This document shows positions 42,893-52,066 of a stretch of 64,000 nucleotides of DNA, one piece after another (the first letter of the stretch is position 1; every line of letters starts with the position of its first letter). The stretch is from positions 1-64,000 of the forward strand of contig PCUW01000015.1 in assembly GCA_002787775.1 (NCBI GenBank). Reading direction: 5' to 3'. The notes beneath the pieces are model-generated. The model was not told the DNA's origin, did not search any database, and saw nothing but the letters and a program-made list of their open reading frames with translations. The translations under genes were made by a program, and so were the position numbers. The stretch is from Bdellovibrionales bacterium CG12_big_fil_rev_8_21_14_0_65_38_15 (GTDB taxonomy: Bacteria > Bdellovibrionota > Bacteriovoracia > Bacteriovoracales > Bacteriovoracaceae).

Positions 42893-43858
42893 TTAAAAGA
42901 TATTGATATTAGCGCTTAAGCCAATATTTGTTCTGTCTGCGCGAATATTATCCGGTGCGAACTGAATATTTGGGTATAAAAAGATATTTCGAGTCATCGA
43001 AATACCTAGCCCCACAGATTGAGTCATATCCAGACGTGTCCATTTTGAAAAAGATTGACCACGGCTATTTTGATACCAATAAGGTCTAAGGATCGTTCTT
43101 AAATTGAATGTATCATTAATCACATACTCAGCTTGTGGCATAGCATAGAAAACAAACTCGGCCTGAGAACTCGCCAGTGATGGATCATCTTTACTATGAG
43201 AGTAAGCACCAGCTGAAAAAAGCATACCTGCAGAAAAGCCAGTTCCTTTAAATTCATACATCGTATTTAACGTAATATCGTTATAGGTATTATAACCAAT
43301 ATTGGTTAAGGCATCTTGAGTATAGTAAGTCATGCTCGTGCCAAGTACAGTTTGCACACCTTTAATATTCATAACTCGTGAGTAACTAAGGACAGGGTTA
43401 TTTAAATCAACATCCCCTTGAGTTTCTTCAAACTCTCTTTTTCCTGCAGCTGTGAAGCTCTCATCCGCTTTGCTTGAAAACGGCGAAGCCATCTGTAGAC
43501 CAAAGCCTAACGTAAAGCGATCATAGGTTGAGGCGCGATAACTTACTCCAATATTGCCGGAAAGATTTTGAACTGCAGGAACATCCGATGCTCCTGTGAC
43601 ATTTGGTCTAGAAGAACCGATCGGCTTTTCAAGTGATCCACCATTATAATTCCAGGAAGAGTTAATACTCCAATCTGAAAGAGATCCTTGAGATGCTCTA
43701 AGGCGGCGGTTAGTAATTAACTGATCAGCTTCATCACTCGCTATTGCTTGAGTTTTTTGATCAATTGTCGCAGAGACATTTGAGACTTGTGATTCATTCG
43801 CATTAACTGTGAAACTTAACGCTAAGGCGCTGAGTAACGTCCATGTGAGCTTCGACAT
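42893..43858 (-). CDS. Outer-membrane beta-barrel protein
   Basis: A 321-residue exported protein (signal peptide ending in VNA) whose mature part has many alternating hydrophobic/polar strands (NIGVSYRASTYDRFTLGFGL, SVGLGISMTRNIFLYPNIQF) and a C-terminal Phe typical of outer-membrane barrels. No specific family recognised. It is the first minus-strand gene upstream of the urate operon, separated by 128 bases with a hairpin, so it might be a purine/ureide porin or be independent. A GGGAGAAC-type ribosome-binding site precedes the ATG. Confidence 0.6.
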   Translation of the reverse strand: MSKLTWTLLSALALSFTVNANESQVSNVSATIDQKTQAIASDEADQLITNRRLRASQGSLSDWSINSSWNYNGGSLEKPIGSSRPNVTGASDVPAVQNLSGNIGVSYRASTYDRFTLGFGLQMASPFSSKADESFTAAGKREFEETQGDVDLNNPVLSYSRVMNIKGVQTVLGTSMTYYTQDALTNIGYNTYNDITLNTMYEFKGTGFSAGMLFSAGAYSHSKDDPSLASSQAEFVFYAMPQAEYVINDTFNLRTILRPYWYQNSRGQSFSKWTRLDMTQSVGLGISMTRNIFLYPNIQFAPDNIRADRTNIGLSANINIF

Positions 43859-43986
43859 TCTGTTCTCCCGTAGAAGTTTATGTTGAAGACATTATAAAAA
43901 ATAAAGAAAAAATATATAAGGGTGTCTAAGAAATATGACGGCGATTGTGCGTCGATTTAACAAGAAGTTTACAAAAGCTACAGTAC

Positions 43987-44013
43987 AAAAAAAAGGCGTA
44001 CATAATGTACGCC
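43987..44013 (-). terminator. Rho-independent terminator of the nuoBCDI operon
   Basis: On the minus strand GGCGTACA-TTA-TGTACGCC is followed by eight Ts, placed 10 bases after the nuoI stop codon. This is a textbook intrinsic terminator and shows the complex I block truly ends at nuoI. Confidence 0.88.
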
Positions 44014-44023
44014 CTATTTAAAA

Positions 44024-44566
44024 TTAATCTTTAACAAGGCGGGTACGCCACTCGCGAATATCAGGTGCAAGATAATCGTACTTGAATCCACCCAAAGTAT
44101 ACTGAGCAAATTCATAGTCCGTCGTGTGAGTTAAACATTCGGTCGGACAAACTGTTGTACAAAGACCGCAGTAACAGCAAAGAGCTGTATCGATTGTGTA
44201 CTGGTGAAGATCAAGACGGATTGGAGTTCCGTCTTTTGTTTTAATTTTTTCTGCATCTGAATCACGACGAGTTGCTGTGATGTAAATACAGTCAACTGGA
44301 CAAGCAGTCGCACACTGATAACAAGAGATGCAGTTTTCAGCGTCGTTAAAAAGACGTGATCTAGAGTTAGCCGGAAGTTGTTCACGAACTTCTGGATATT
44401 CAATTGTTACTGGCTTCACGCCGTAGATGTATTTACCAGTGATCATCATGCCTTTAAGGGCCGTTGATAATCCTGTCCAAATATTTCTAAACCACTTACC
44501 AAGAGTCAATGATTCCTCTTGGGGACGTGTACTAGAGAGGTGGTGAATTTCAATTTCAGCACTCAT
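44024..44566 (-). CDS. nuoI: NADH-quinone oxidoreductase subunit I
   Basis: A 180-residue complex I subunit carrying two [4Fe-4S] clusters that relay electrons towards the quinone site. The two ferredoxin motifs are CISCYQCATACPVDC (~residues 82-96) and CCYCGLCTTVCPTEC (~127-141). ATG 44566 is supported by AAAAGGAAA just upstream; the frame is open beyond it inside nuoD. It is the last gene of nuoB-C-D-I and is followed by a terminator. Confidence 0.9.
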   Translation of the reverse strand: MSAEIEIHHLSSTRPQEESLTLGKWFRNIWTGLSTALKGMMITGKYIYGVKPVTIEYPEVREQLPANSRSRLFNDAENCISCYQCATACPVDCIYITATRRDSDAEKIKTKDGTPIRLDLHQYTIDTALCCYCGLCTTVCPTECLTHTTDYEFAQYTLGGFKYDYLAPDIREWRTRLVKD

Positions 44567-44579
44567 ATATTTCCTTTTC

Positions 44580-45722
44580 CTAGCGGTCGACTTCGCCAAG
44601 AACGATATCAATTGAACCAATAGAAGCAACTAAGTCCGCGATCAACATTCCTGGAGCCATCTCCCCTAGAGCTGATACGTGAGTGAAGCAGCTTGATTTA
44701 ACTTTTAATCTGTACGGAACTTTTGTTCCATCACTGACTAAGTGAATGCCAAGCTCGCCGCGAGGACATTCAGTTCTCATATAAACTTCACCTTTAGCAG
44801 GCTTAATAATTTTAGGAACTTTACCCATGACTGGACCAGCTTCGATACCTGCAAGGGCCTGACGAATAATTTTGATTGATTCGTGCATTTCCATCATACG
44901 AACGTAGTAGCGATCCCAACAATCTCCGAGCTGACCTTTTAAGCCTTCGCCTTTGATGACATCAAATTCGAATTTGTCGTAGATTGAGTAAGGGCGATTC
45001 TTACGAAGATCCCAATCAATTCCTGACCCACGAAGAACTGGACCAGTTAGACCGTAGTCATAAACCTGATCTTTAGAGATCACGCCAACGTGAGCTGTTC
45101 TTGAAATGAAGATTTGGTTTTCACCAACAAGTTTATGGTATTTCTTAATGCTCTCTTCAAATGTCTCTAAGAAATTTTCGATACGAACTAAATGATCATC
45201 TGTTAGATCATTCCAAACGCCGCCAACCCAAATATAATTATAAAGAAGACGGGCACCTGAAACTTCTTCAAAGATTCGAAGAATATTCTCTCTGTCTTGG
45301 AAGGCATAAAGAAATGGAGTGAAAGCTCCAAGGTCAATCGCATAAGTTCCAAAGAACATCAAGTGAGAAGCAATACGCTGAAGCTCACCAATGATCACGC
45401 GAACATATTCAGCGCGAATTGGAACTTCGGTCTTAAGCATTTTTTCAACGGCAAGAACGTAAGTCCATTCCATGTTCATTGCTGCAAGATAATCAAGACG
45501 ATCGGTGAATGGAATAACTCCACGATAATCTAAATGCTCACAATGCTTTTCCATACAACGGTGAAGATAACCGATATGAGGAGTTGCACGAGCAACAACC
45601 TCAGAGTCCGTTTGGATTTCAACACGTAGAACCCCGTGGGTTGCAGGGTGTTGAGGACCCATGTTCACAGTCATAAGATCTGACTTGATTGGCTCGGAGG
45701 CTTCGTTTACAAATTCAAACAT
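44580..45722 (-). CDS. nuoD: NADH-quinone oxidoreductase subunit D
   Basis: A 380-residue peripheral-arm subunit (49-kDa homologue) forming the quinone-reduction pocket with NuoB. Family signatures include MNMGPQHPATHGVLRV near the start, HIGYLHRCMEKHCEHLDYRG, EVSGARLLYNYIWVGG and the C-terminal LGEMAPGMLIADLVASIGSIDIVLGEVDR end (ending in D-R as usual). It is fused to nothing; NuoC is a separate gene 9 bases upstream. Confidence 0.93.
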   Translation of the reverse strand: MFEFVNEASEPIKSDLMTVNMGPQHPATHGVLRVEIQTDSEVVARATPHIGYLHRCMEKHCEHLDYRGVIPFTDRLDYLAAMNMEWTYVLAVEKMLKTEVPIRAEYVRVIIGELQRIASHLMFFGTYAIDLGAFTPFLYAFQDRENILRIFEEVSGARLLYNYIWVGGVWNDLTDDHLVRIENFLETFEESIKKYHKLVGENQIFISRTAHVGVISKDQVYDYGLTGPVLRGSGIDWDLRKNRPYSIYDKFEFDVIKGEGLKGQLGDCWDRYYVRMMEMHESIKIIRQALAGIEAGPVMGKVPKIIKPAKGEVYMRTECPRGELGIHLVSDGTKVPYRLKVKSSCFTHVSALGEMAPGMLIADLVASIGSIDIVLGEVDR

Positions 45723-45731
45723 ATCGCTCCC

Positions 45732-46337
45732 CTACGCTTCAGATTCGGCAGCATCGCCGTCGTCAGATTTCCATGATCCAGAGACTTTCTTTGGATCAGG
45801 ATAAGTTTCTTTTAATTTTTTCATGAACATATGGTCAGCTGTGTTCACTTTTGCTTCAGGGTTCACAACCATATCGTGGTATTTTTCCTGAACAATATAA
45901 TCTTTTCTAAGTGGGTAACCTTCCCAATCATCAGGAGTTAAAATTCTTCTGTGATCTGGGTGATTGTTAAAACGAATGCCCATCATGTCGTAGGCTTCGC
46001 GCTCTTGCCAGTTGGCCGCACTCCAAACGCTAGTCACTGATTCAAGGCTTGGAAGATTGTTATCGTTTCCACGATCAAGCTTCACTTTTAAAAGAAGCTC
46101 AGTGTTTTTAGAGAAGCTTGCAAGAATATAAACAAGCTCTAAGTAATCGACATAGTCGACAGCAGAGATCACTTGAAGAACATTATATTCATGCTCTCCA
46201 TTCTTAAGAGCCTGACAAACTTCTAAAATTTTTGAAGCATCAACACTAACTGATGAATCACCATTTTCAGGATTATTAACAGTAGCGTTAGCACCACTTA
46301 CTTTTGAATCAATAAAACTTGCGACTTCATTATGCAT
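45732..46337 (-). CDS. nuoC: NADH-quinone oxidoreductase subunit C
   Basis: A 201-residue peripheral subunit (30-kDa homologue). The signature [20 protein letters not shown] (~residues 115-134) and [11 protein letters not shown] (~141-151) are conserved. A short acidic C-terminal tail follows. It overlaps the end of nuoB by 8 bases and precedes nuoD by 9. Confidence 0.92.
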   Translation of the reverse strand: MHNEVASFIDSKVSGANATVNNPENGDSSVSVDASKILEVCQALKNGEHEYNVLQVISAVDYVDYLELVYILASFSKNTELLLKVKLDRGNDNNLPSLESVTSVWSAANWQEREAYDMMGIRFNNHPDHRRILTPDDWEGYPLRKDYIVQEKYHDMVVNPEAKVNTADHMFMKKLKETYPDPKKVSGSWKSDDGDAAESEA

Positions 46338-46812
46338 GCTTCACCCACTTGTCGCGAAGTAAACGCTCGTTAGCAATTTTCTTTTGAAGAGTCATAAGAC
46401 CTTCGATCAAAGCTTCCGGACGAGGAGGACAACCAGGAACATAAACGTCGACAGGAATAACTTCATCAACGCCTTTTAAAACGTGATAGCCATGTTGCCA
46501 GTAAGGTCCACCCTTATTCGCACATGATCCCATTGAGATAACATATTTTGGTTCAGGCATTTGTTCATAAAGAACTTTAATTCTCGATGCCATTTTAAGA
46601 GTAACAGTTCCTGCAACAATCATAAGATCAGCACGACGAGGAGTTGCCATGAAGGCACCACAACCGAATCGTTCTAAATCATATTTTGCAGCTCCTGTTG
46701 CCATCATTTCAATCGCGCAACAAGCGAGACCAAAAGTCATAGGCCAAAGAGAATTTTTGCGACCCCAGTTAAAGAAGTCGTCGACTTTCATCAAAATGAC
46801 GCTGTCTTGCAT
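46330..46812 (-). CDS. nuoB: NADH-quinone oxidoreductase subunit B
   Basis: A 160-residue subunit holding the terminal [4Fe-4S] cluster N2. The cysteine ligands are recognised in [12 protein letters not shown] (two adjacent Cys), MGSCANKGG and [11 protein letters not shown]. It is the first gene of the block. No nuoA precedes it and E, F, G, H and J-N are absent from the window, so the rest of complex I must lie elsewhere. Confidence 0.93.
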   Translation of the reverse strand: MQDSVILMKVDDFFNWGRKNSLWPMTFGLACCAIEMMATGAAKYDLERFGCGAFMATPRRADLMIVAGTVTLKMASRIKVLYEQMPEPKYVISMGSCANKGGPYWQHGYHVLKGVDEVIPVDVYVPGCPPRPEALIEGLMTLQKKIANERLLRDKWVKHA

Positions 46813-46963
46813 ATCAGAATCCCTTCGCGAAAAAGGCTAAAATTAAAGTGAAATGGTCCTATAAGTTTTACCTTTAGGCGGCGTTTACGTCAACGATAGG
46901 AAGGCCGAAAAACTGATTAATTCTAGGCGTATAGGTGGACTTTTCTAAGGCAATAATGTTTGT

Positions 46964-47917
46964 CTAATTAAGCGCAACATAGTCTTCGCAGCGTGTTTTG
47001 AAAAACTGCGTCATCTGCACCCAATTTTGTTTATCAGTAACACTGGCCGGACTTCTGGATTGTCTCATTTCTAAAAGACTTAGGCGTTTACGATCGTTTT
47101 CACAGGCTTTACCCATGATTGAGACGTATTCTTTCACAGCAGCAATTGGGTATGGAACACCATAGGCCGATGAAATAAATATTGGTGTATCTTCTGAAAG
47201 TTTTGGAAATTCGCTGGATGGGATTCTATAGCGCCCCAAGTCTTTTCTCATTTGCTGCATATGCCCACCAATTCGATAAAAATGGGCTACACCTAATTCT
47301 TTTGAAAGATGACCATGATCGTCCATCACGTTCGAGCAGTTTGAACGCTGGCGAATTTGATCTGGATACAACTCTTTTAAAACTTGGCATTCAGAAAGAT
47401 AGGCTTCAACTTCTCCGCCTCTACCTTCAACAGTGCTTGCTATAAATTCTTGCAGCGTAAAATTCACTCGGTATGGGTTAAATGGTTGGCGCTCATTAAA
47501 ATGTGTCATCTCGTGAGCAAGATCAAGTAGACCATCGATGACTGAAAGATTTTTATTCAAATAGACGACGCTCTTAGATTCATAGCTTACTTCGTTAGGA
47601 TTTGTTGGAACAAAACGGCGAACTAAAGTTGTATCTGTCAGTGAGCTATTCCCCACTAGTAATACATCAGATAATTCCTGTCCTTGTGATCTGGCTTTTT
47701 TCGCTGCATTGGCAATGATCTGTTTTCCAGTCGTCGACTTTGCAAGAAGAGCAACAAGTTTCACTAAACTCTCTTCAGCAGAACTACTCAAATGTATCCA
47801 ACGTGAATTTAAATTTGGTCTTACTTCATTTTCAATCGTATGAATTTTTCGCTCAAACTGTTTAGCGAAAGCCGATAGTGAAAATAAAATAAAAGTGAAA
47901 GTGATAAGTCTCTTCAT
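46964..47917 (-). CDS. Secreted zincin-like putative metalloprotease
   Basis: A 317-residue exported protein (signal peptide MKRLITFTFILFSLSAFA). It contains a HExxH zinc motif in LAHEMTHFNER (His135, His139) and a possible third ligand Glu in VEGRGGEVEAYLSE about 35 residues later, the gluzincin layout. Cysteines around ~190-215 may form disulfides. I do not recognise a named family. Such enzymes in predatory or envelope-active bacteria can act on peptides or cell walls, but no substrate can be inferred here. Confidence 0.6.
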   Translation of the reverse strand: MKRLITFTFILFSLSAFAKQFERKIHTIENEVRPNLNSRWIHLSSSAEESLVKLVALLAKSTTGKQIIANAAKKARSQGQELSDVLLVGNSSLTDTTLVRRFVPTNPNEVSYESKSVVYLNKNLSVIDGLLDLAHEMTHFNERQPFNPYRVNFTLQEFIASTVEGRGGEVEAYLSECQVLKELYPDQIRQRSNCSNVMDDHGHLSKELGVAHFYRIGGHMQQMRKDLGRYRIPSSEFPKLSEDTPIFISSAYGVPYPIAAVKEYVSIMGKACENDRKRLSLLEMRQSRSPASVTDKQNWVQMTQFFKTRCEDYVALN

Positions 47918-47950
47918 CAGAGAACTTATCGAAAAATTTAACTGGTTTTA

Positions 47951-49594
47951 TTAGAGATTAACGTAATAAACAGAGGGAGAGGCAGTTATTTCCCAAAGCC
48001 CTAAATCACTGGTTTTAGCAGGGCCAGAAAGGGTTTGCTCAACAATATTAAACTTGTATTTACCTGGGCTTAGATGAAGTTCAGTTAGATTAAAACTCTC
48101 AGGTAATGTCGCCCATCCCCTAGTGTCTGCTCGCTCACTCACTTCAATTCCCTTGGCAGCGGCAAGGTACTGAAAGACAGCGGCATTTCTAGCAAGAAAA
48201 TCGTTATCATTCTTTTTGCCTTTAAGGGCATTGTAAGTGGCAAAACTTGCAGCGATAGCGGCCGCATGCTTTAGAGCCAGTCTTAAACCGACACGCCAAT
48301 AGCGAGCCACAGTTTTTTCTGCCACTGCCTGAGCAGCAATATCACCTACAGGTTGTATTAACGGCAAATTCACTTTTTTAATTTCTTTTCCAGCTTCGTC
48401 ATAAACTATGAGTTCTCGAGTTTCATTTACTGGGATATTTTCAACATTGGGAAGATCAAATTTAATTGAAGCACCTTTAGCAGCAGCAAAAGACATTTCC
48501 ATTCCAAGTCTTGTACCAGCAGGACTCCATGCACTTGGAGGTGGAGTTAAACCTAGTTTATTAGCCGCAAAAAAAGTTAAAGCGACAGCTGAAATACCAG
48601 CTAAAAACTTAGCACCCTTTGAAGCTTTGGGATCTTCTAGAGCAGCCGTTAACCCAATATATTGCGTCTCCCCTTTTTTAAGAGGGGCTTGGCCAAAGCT
48701 GGCTATAATCTTAACGTTGTTAACTTCATTTTTAACTTTTGGAAAATCTTTATCCGACTTTCCAAAAAGTTTTAAATAATTGGCCACTCTTGATTTTCGT
48801 ATATCGCGAGCCAGATTAATAATGGTTGTCTCGAGATGATCTTTTAGGTCTTCCCCTGCTTTGGTCAGAACAATATAGTCTTTAAAGACTTTTTGCATTC
48901 CTAGCTTTGGAAACTTGTCATAGTCCTTCACAAACTTTTTTGAAGACGCATTAAAACTTGGATAGGCACCATAGTTTTTTATTAAAACCTCTCTAGCATC
49001 GACATAGAGGTCAAGTGCAATTTGGCGATCACTTGGACTGGCGACAAGTTCATGAACCTGAGCTCCAAAAAGTTTTGCCATGAGATCATCTTTAAAAACC
49101 GGAGCTACTTTCGTTTCGTTAGCGCGGTTTTCTAAGAATTTATTCCACGCCACAACTTGCGCCCTAGCTCTAAAAAGATCGTCTCTAGAGTTAGATTTTT
49201 TCCAAAGCATGAGGTGATTGATCGTTTGCAAGAGATGTATCGTGGCTATTTCATAAGCCTCACCATAATAAACATCAGATGAGTCGTTGATCACAGCGGC
49301 GGCCGCCTTTGAACTTACACTCACCGTATAGAGTTGATCACTTAACTCTAGCGCCTGTTTGAAAAGTTGAGCCGATTCTTCCCACTGCTCTTGAGCATGA
49401 GCAAGATGCCCCCTCTCCATAAAATCGAGTAGCTTATTTTTTTCGTCTTTATAAAGGGCGTCTTTGCCTTCGAGAATAGATTTAGCTTGTGGCCAATTCT
49501 TAGTCGCAAAGGCACTACGAAGAGAAGCGCGCTCATCAAGACCAGATGATGCGCACGCTGCAATTAAAAATAGAACGAAAAGCTTTTTTACCAA
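47951..49594 (-). CDS. COG3014-like envelope lipoprotein
   Basis: A 547-residue lipoprotein: signal with lipobox IAAC (~residue 14), an N-terminal TPR-like helical region (~20-200, AQEQWEESAQLFKQALELSD), a hydrophobic stretch (~335-350) and a C-terminal beta-rich part ending in LSPGKYKFNIVEQ. This layout and the neighbours (LpoB-like, LPP20-like) match the uncharacterised COG3014 family. The TTG start overlaps the LpoB-like gene stop by 7 bases. The role is probably in outer-membrane or peptidoglycan synthesis control; inferred from partners. Confidence 0.6.
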   Translation of the reverse strand: MVKKLFVLFLIAACASSGLDERASLRSAFATKNWPQAKSILEGKDALYKDEKNKLLDFMERGHLAHAQEQWEESAQLFKQALELSDQLYTVSVSSKAAAAVINDSSDVYYGEAYEIATIHLLQTINHLMLWKKSNSRDDLFRARAQVVAWNKFLENRANETKVAPVFKDDLMAKLFGAQVHELVASPSDRQIALDLYVDAREVLIKNYGAYPSFNASSKKFVKDYDKFPKLGMQKVFKDYIVLTKAGEDLKDHLETTIINLARDIRKSRVANYLKLFGKSDKDFPKVKNEVNNVKIIASFGQAPLKKGETQYIGLTAALEDPKASKGAKFLAGISAVALTFFAANKLGLTPPPSAWSPAGTRLGMEMSFAAAKGASIKFDLPNVENIPVNETRELIVYDEAGKEIKKVNLPLIQPVGDIAAQAVAEKTVARYWRVGLRLALKHAAAIAASFATYNALKGKKNDNDFLARNAAVFQYLAAAKGIEVSERADTRGWATLPESFNLTELHLSPGKYKFNIVEQTLSGPAKTSDLGLWEITASPSVYYVNL

Positions 49595-50193
49595 CCGATG
49601 CTACTTTTCTTTGAAAACTTTGAAAGTTTGGTGCGAGTTCTTAGAACTTCAATTCCTTTTTCAATATCAGTCATGCGGATATTGATTGAGTACTGCTTAA
49701 TAGTTTTGCCATCACGAGATTGAGGCTCCATATAAACGTTACCTAGGATTAAAAGATCAGCGCCGGTTTGCTTACCAATACTTTTTGCAGTTTTTGGATC
49801 AACCATACCGTCATTTTGATAAGTGATTTCTTTAAGAATCTTGTCGCGAGCTTCAGCATCAACGAGAACAAAATCACCAGAAGCAGAAATTTCATTTAGA
49901 AATTCATCATTGATGTCATTGATTGGAAAATAAGCTTCACTGGTTAAGTTTTGAACTTCAGAAATGAACACTCTTGGTTCACGACCAAGGCTTCTAAGCC
50001 AACGCTTATAACCTTTATGAGTTGAGATATCTTTAAGCACGTCTTGAACAACTCGCTCAGTATCACCTTGGACCCATTTATCAGTGATTTCCATCGCCTT
50101 TTCGTCACTCTCTGCAGAGTCGACACGTTTTGCTTGAAATCCACCGCAAGCACTTAGACCAAATAGTATTGAAAGTAGTAATAAGTGTTTCAT
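49588..50193 (-). CDS. LpoB/CsgG-like lipoprotein
   Basis: A 201-residue lipoprotein with lipobox LSAC (Cys16) and a CsgG/LpoB-type domain: RVFISEVQNLTSEAYFPIND, then FVLVDAEARDKILKEI, GADLLILGNVYMEP and a final VLRTRTKLSKF strand. In E. coli LpoB activates the peptidoglycan synthase PBP1B from the outer membrane. The exact partner here is unknown. It lies in a four-gene lipoprotein operon. Confidence 0.75.
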   Translation of the reverse strand: MKHLLLLSILFGLSACGGFQAKRVDSAESDEKAMEITDKWVQGDTERVVQDVLKDISTHKGYKRWLRSLGREPRVFISEVQNLTSEAYFPINDINDEFLNEISASGDFVLVDAEARDKILKEITYQNDGMVDPKTAKSIGKQTGADLLILGNVYMEPQSRDGKTIKQYSINIRMTDIEKGIEVLRTRTKLSKFSKKSSIGW

Positions 50194-50203
50194 TTAAACC
50201 TCT

Positions 50204-50887
50204 TTAAATTTCGCCGGCTGAAGCTTTCAAGAAATCTTCAGAAGCATTTTCTAACGCATTTTTAACATTATCTTTAACTGTTGTTTTTGAAGCACGCTCA
50301 ATGACGGCTTTAGCTGCATTATCAACGGCCTTGGCTAAAGTATCAGCATCCATTCTTATATAAACGGCGCATGTATAAGCCATATAATCTTTTTTTGCTC
50401 CAAGATCTTGTTTGTAACGACGTTTTTCCCAGTAAGTTTTAATCACACTTGCACCATGAACAAGACTCTTTGTTTTTTCTACAAGTGTAGACTCTGTATA
50501 CTCTTTTAGACCTTGAACATCTGGATTATTTTCATCAACTGAAGAAACTCCTTCTATTGAAGTTCCAAGTTGCTTATCAATAAAGGTAGAAATCTCGGCT
50601 GCGATATCTGCACGAACATTTGACTTGGCTAGGTCACAAGCGACTTTACGACCAACTTTTGGTTCTGTTTCGTAGCTAAAGAAGCGATACTTCGCGACAT
50701 CTTTTCCGTATTCTTTAGACCAAAGAATTGGATCTTCAATCCAGCCTGGACGCGTTTTTCCAGAAGCATCACTCACAACATAGTCGCGGCTAATGTCTTC
50801 ATTTTCACGCTCTTCCAGCTCAGCTTCTTTTTTTGTCGATGAACATGCCACCAAACTTAATAAAAGGATAAAATGCATCAATTTCAT
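50204..50887 (-). CDS. LPP20-family-like lipoprotein
   Basis: A 227-residue lipoprotein (signal MKLMHFILLLSLVACSS, lipobox LVAC). The mature part has PGWIEDPILWSKEYGKD early, a central KVACDLAKSNVRADIAAEIS segment as in LPP20 domains, and a helical C-terminus. Function of LPP20 proteins is not established beyond outer-membrane lipoprotein. Ten bases before the LpoB-like gene. Confidence 0.6.
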   Translation of the reverse strand: MKLMHFILLLSLVACSSTKKEAELEERENEDISRDYVVSDASGKTRPGWIEDPILWSKEYGKDVAKYRFFSYETEPKVGRKVACDLAKSNVRADIAAEISTFIDKQLGTSIEGVSSVDENNPDVQGLKEYTESTLVEKTKSLVHGASVIKTYWEKRRYKQDLGAKKDYMAYTCAVYIRMDADTLAKAVDNAAKAVIERASKTTVKDNVKNALENASEDFLKASAGEI

Positions 50888-50895
50888 ATTGTCTC

Positions 50896-51882
50896 CTAAT
50901 CCAGCTCAAGCGCTTGGAAATTTTCTGTAAAATACTGCCTAAAATTTGAAAGAATCATTGATTTAATTTGAGCTAACGAACGACCATTTTGAGTCTGATC
51001 AAATGTTAAATTACCGATAACTTGTCCACTTTGATCAAAGGAGACAAGTTTGACATACATATTATAACGCTCAAATCCTTTAACATTTAAATACTCTCTT
51101 CTGGAATTACTTTTAAGATCTAATTTAAAATTAGCTTTACCTTTTTTTACGATTTTATAACCAAGAGTACTCAATTCCCCGGCAACAGTCTGTTCGATAT
51201 ATTCATTTGTCTTATCTGCTTCAATTAAAACAAATATTGGGTTGGCATCAAATTCAGCTTTCTTTTTCAATATGTCCTCTTTGGATACACCTCTTGAAAA
51301 ATTGGGCATGCCTAATATAGTAAGATAAGTGGCTAGCCCGGCTTTTTCAGTATAAAGCTCAAGGGCCTTAGGAAGAAGTGATCTTCTGTTACTGTCGTAA
51401 GCTTGCTCGATTTGCGCATCAAGATCTGAAATCTTAGCTTTTAAAATTTTTCCCGCCACACGCTTATCAAGTTGAGCTAGTGAAAAAACGGAGCCATCTT
51501 CTTCATGCTTTTTAGAAGTAACAACACCCTCTAAAACTTCATCGACGGTTTCAATATTGGAAGAATAAATATCTTGAGTCACTCCAGAGCTTTCCATCAT
51601 CTCAGCTGATGATAAACTTGAACTCTGTTCTTCAACTTCAGTAGTACCTGTAACTTGAACTTTAAAAATCTTAGCTAAGTTTTTTCTAGCTTCACTTTCG
51701 GCCAAATAAAAACTTGAACCCTCGCCAACAGCACAAAGAAACTCGTCTTTACAAAATTCAAGAGGGTCATTAACCCATAAAGGACGATGTTCTCGCCCGC
51801 TAGTTTGTTCAGGCAATCGCTTGCTCGCTGATGAGCAGCCAACAATAAATAAAGCTATTAATAGTAGGTTCCAACGAATCAT
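50896..51882 (-). CDS. LPP20-family-like lipoprotein (larger)
   Basis: A 328-residue lipoprotein (lipobox IVGC at ~16). After PLWVNDPLEFCKDEFLCAVG, with SFYLAESEARKNLAKIFKVQ, it shows the LPP20 pattern of residue order shared with the next gene, extended by a C-terminal domain (~205-328) of beta-strands like a small CsgG-type fold (FVLIEADKTNEYIEQTVAGE). First of four co-oriented lipoprotein genes with 7-11-base gaps or overlaps. The paralogy with the 227-residue neighbour is suggested by the shared P-x-W-x-x-D-P motif. Confidence 0.6.
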   Translation of the reverse strand: MIRWNLLLIALFIVGCSSASKRLPEQTSGREHRPLWVNDPLEFCKDEFLCAVGEGSSFYLAESEARKNLAKIFKVQVTGTTEVEEQSSSLSSAEMMESSGVTQDIYSSNIETVDEVLEGVVTSKKHEEDGSVFSLAQLDKRVAGKILKAKISDLDAQIEQAYDSNRRSLLPKALELYTEKAGLATYLTILGMPNFSRGVSKEDILKKKAEFDANPIFVLIEADKTNEYIEQTVAGELSTLGYKIVKKGKANFKLDLKSNSRREYLNVKGFERYNMYVKLVSFDQSGQVIGNLTFDQTQNGRSLAQIKSMILSNFRQYFTENFQALELD

Positions 51883-51997
51883 AACTATCCCAGTGTTTTA
51901 ATTGGAATATGCTAACTCGAATATCTGTGAGGTAAAGAAAGTTTTTTGTAAAAGAAACTGACGACAAGAGTCAAATAAGACAACAATTAAGCGCGGC

Positions 51998-52026
51998 TTG
52001 CTTCAATTCCAGCTTAGGCATATAAA
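51998..52026 (+). promoter_or_regulatory. Sigma-70-type promoter of sodB
   Basis: TTGCTT (51998-52003) and TATAAA (52021-52026) are separated by exactly 17 bases. The transcript would start near 52033, about 34 bases before the sodB ATG. Confidence 0.6.
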
Positions 52027-52066
52027 GGACATCTATTTTTAGTGAATTTAAAATAAAGGAGCCAAC

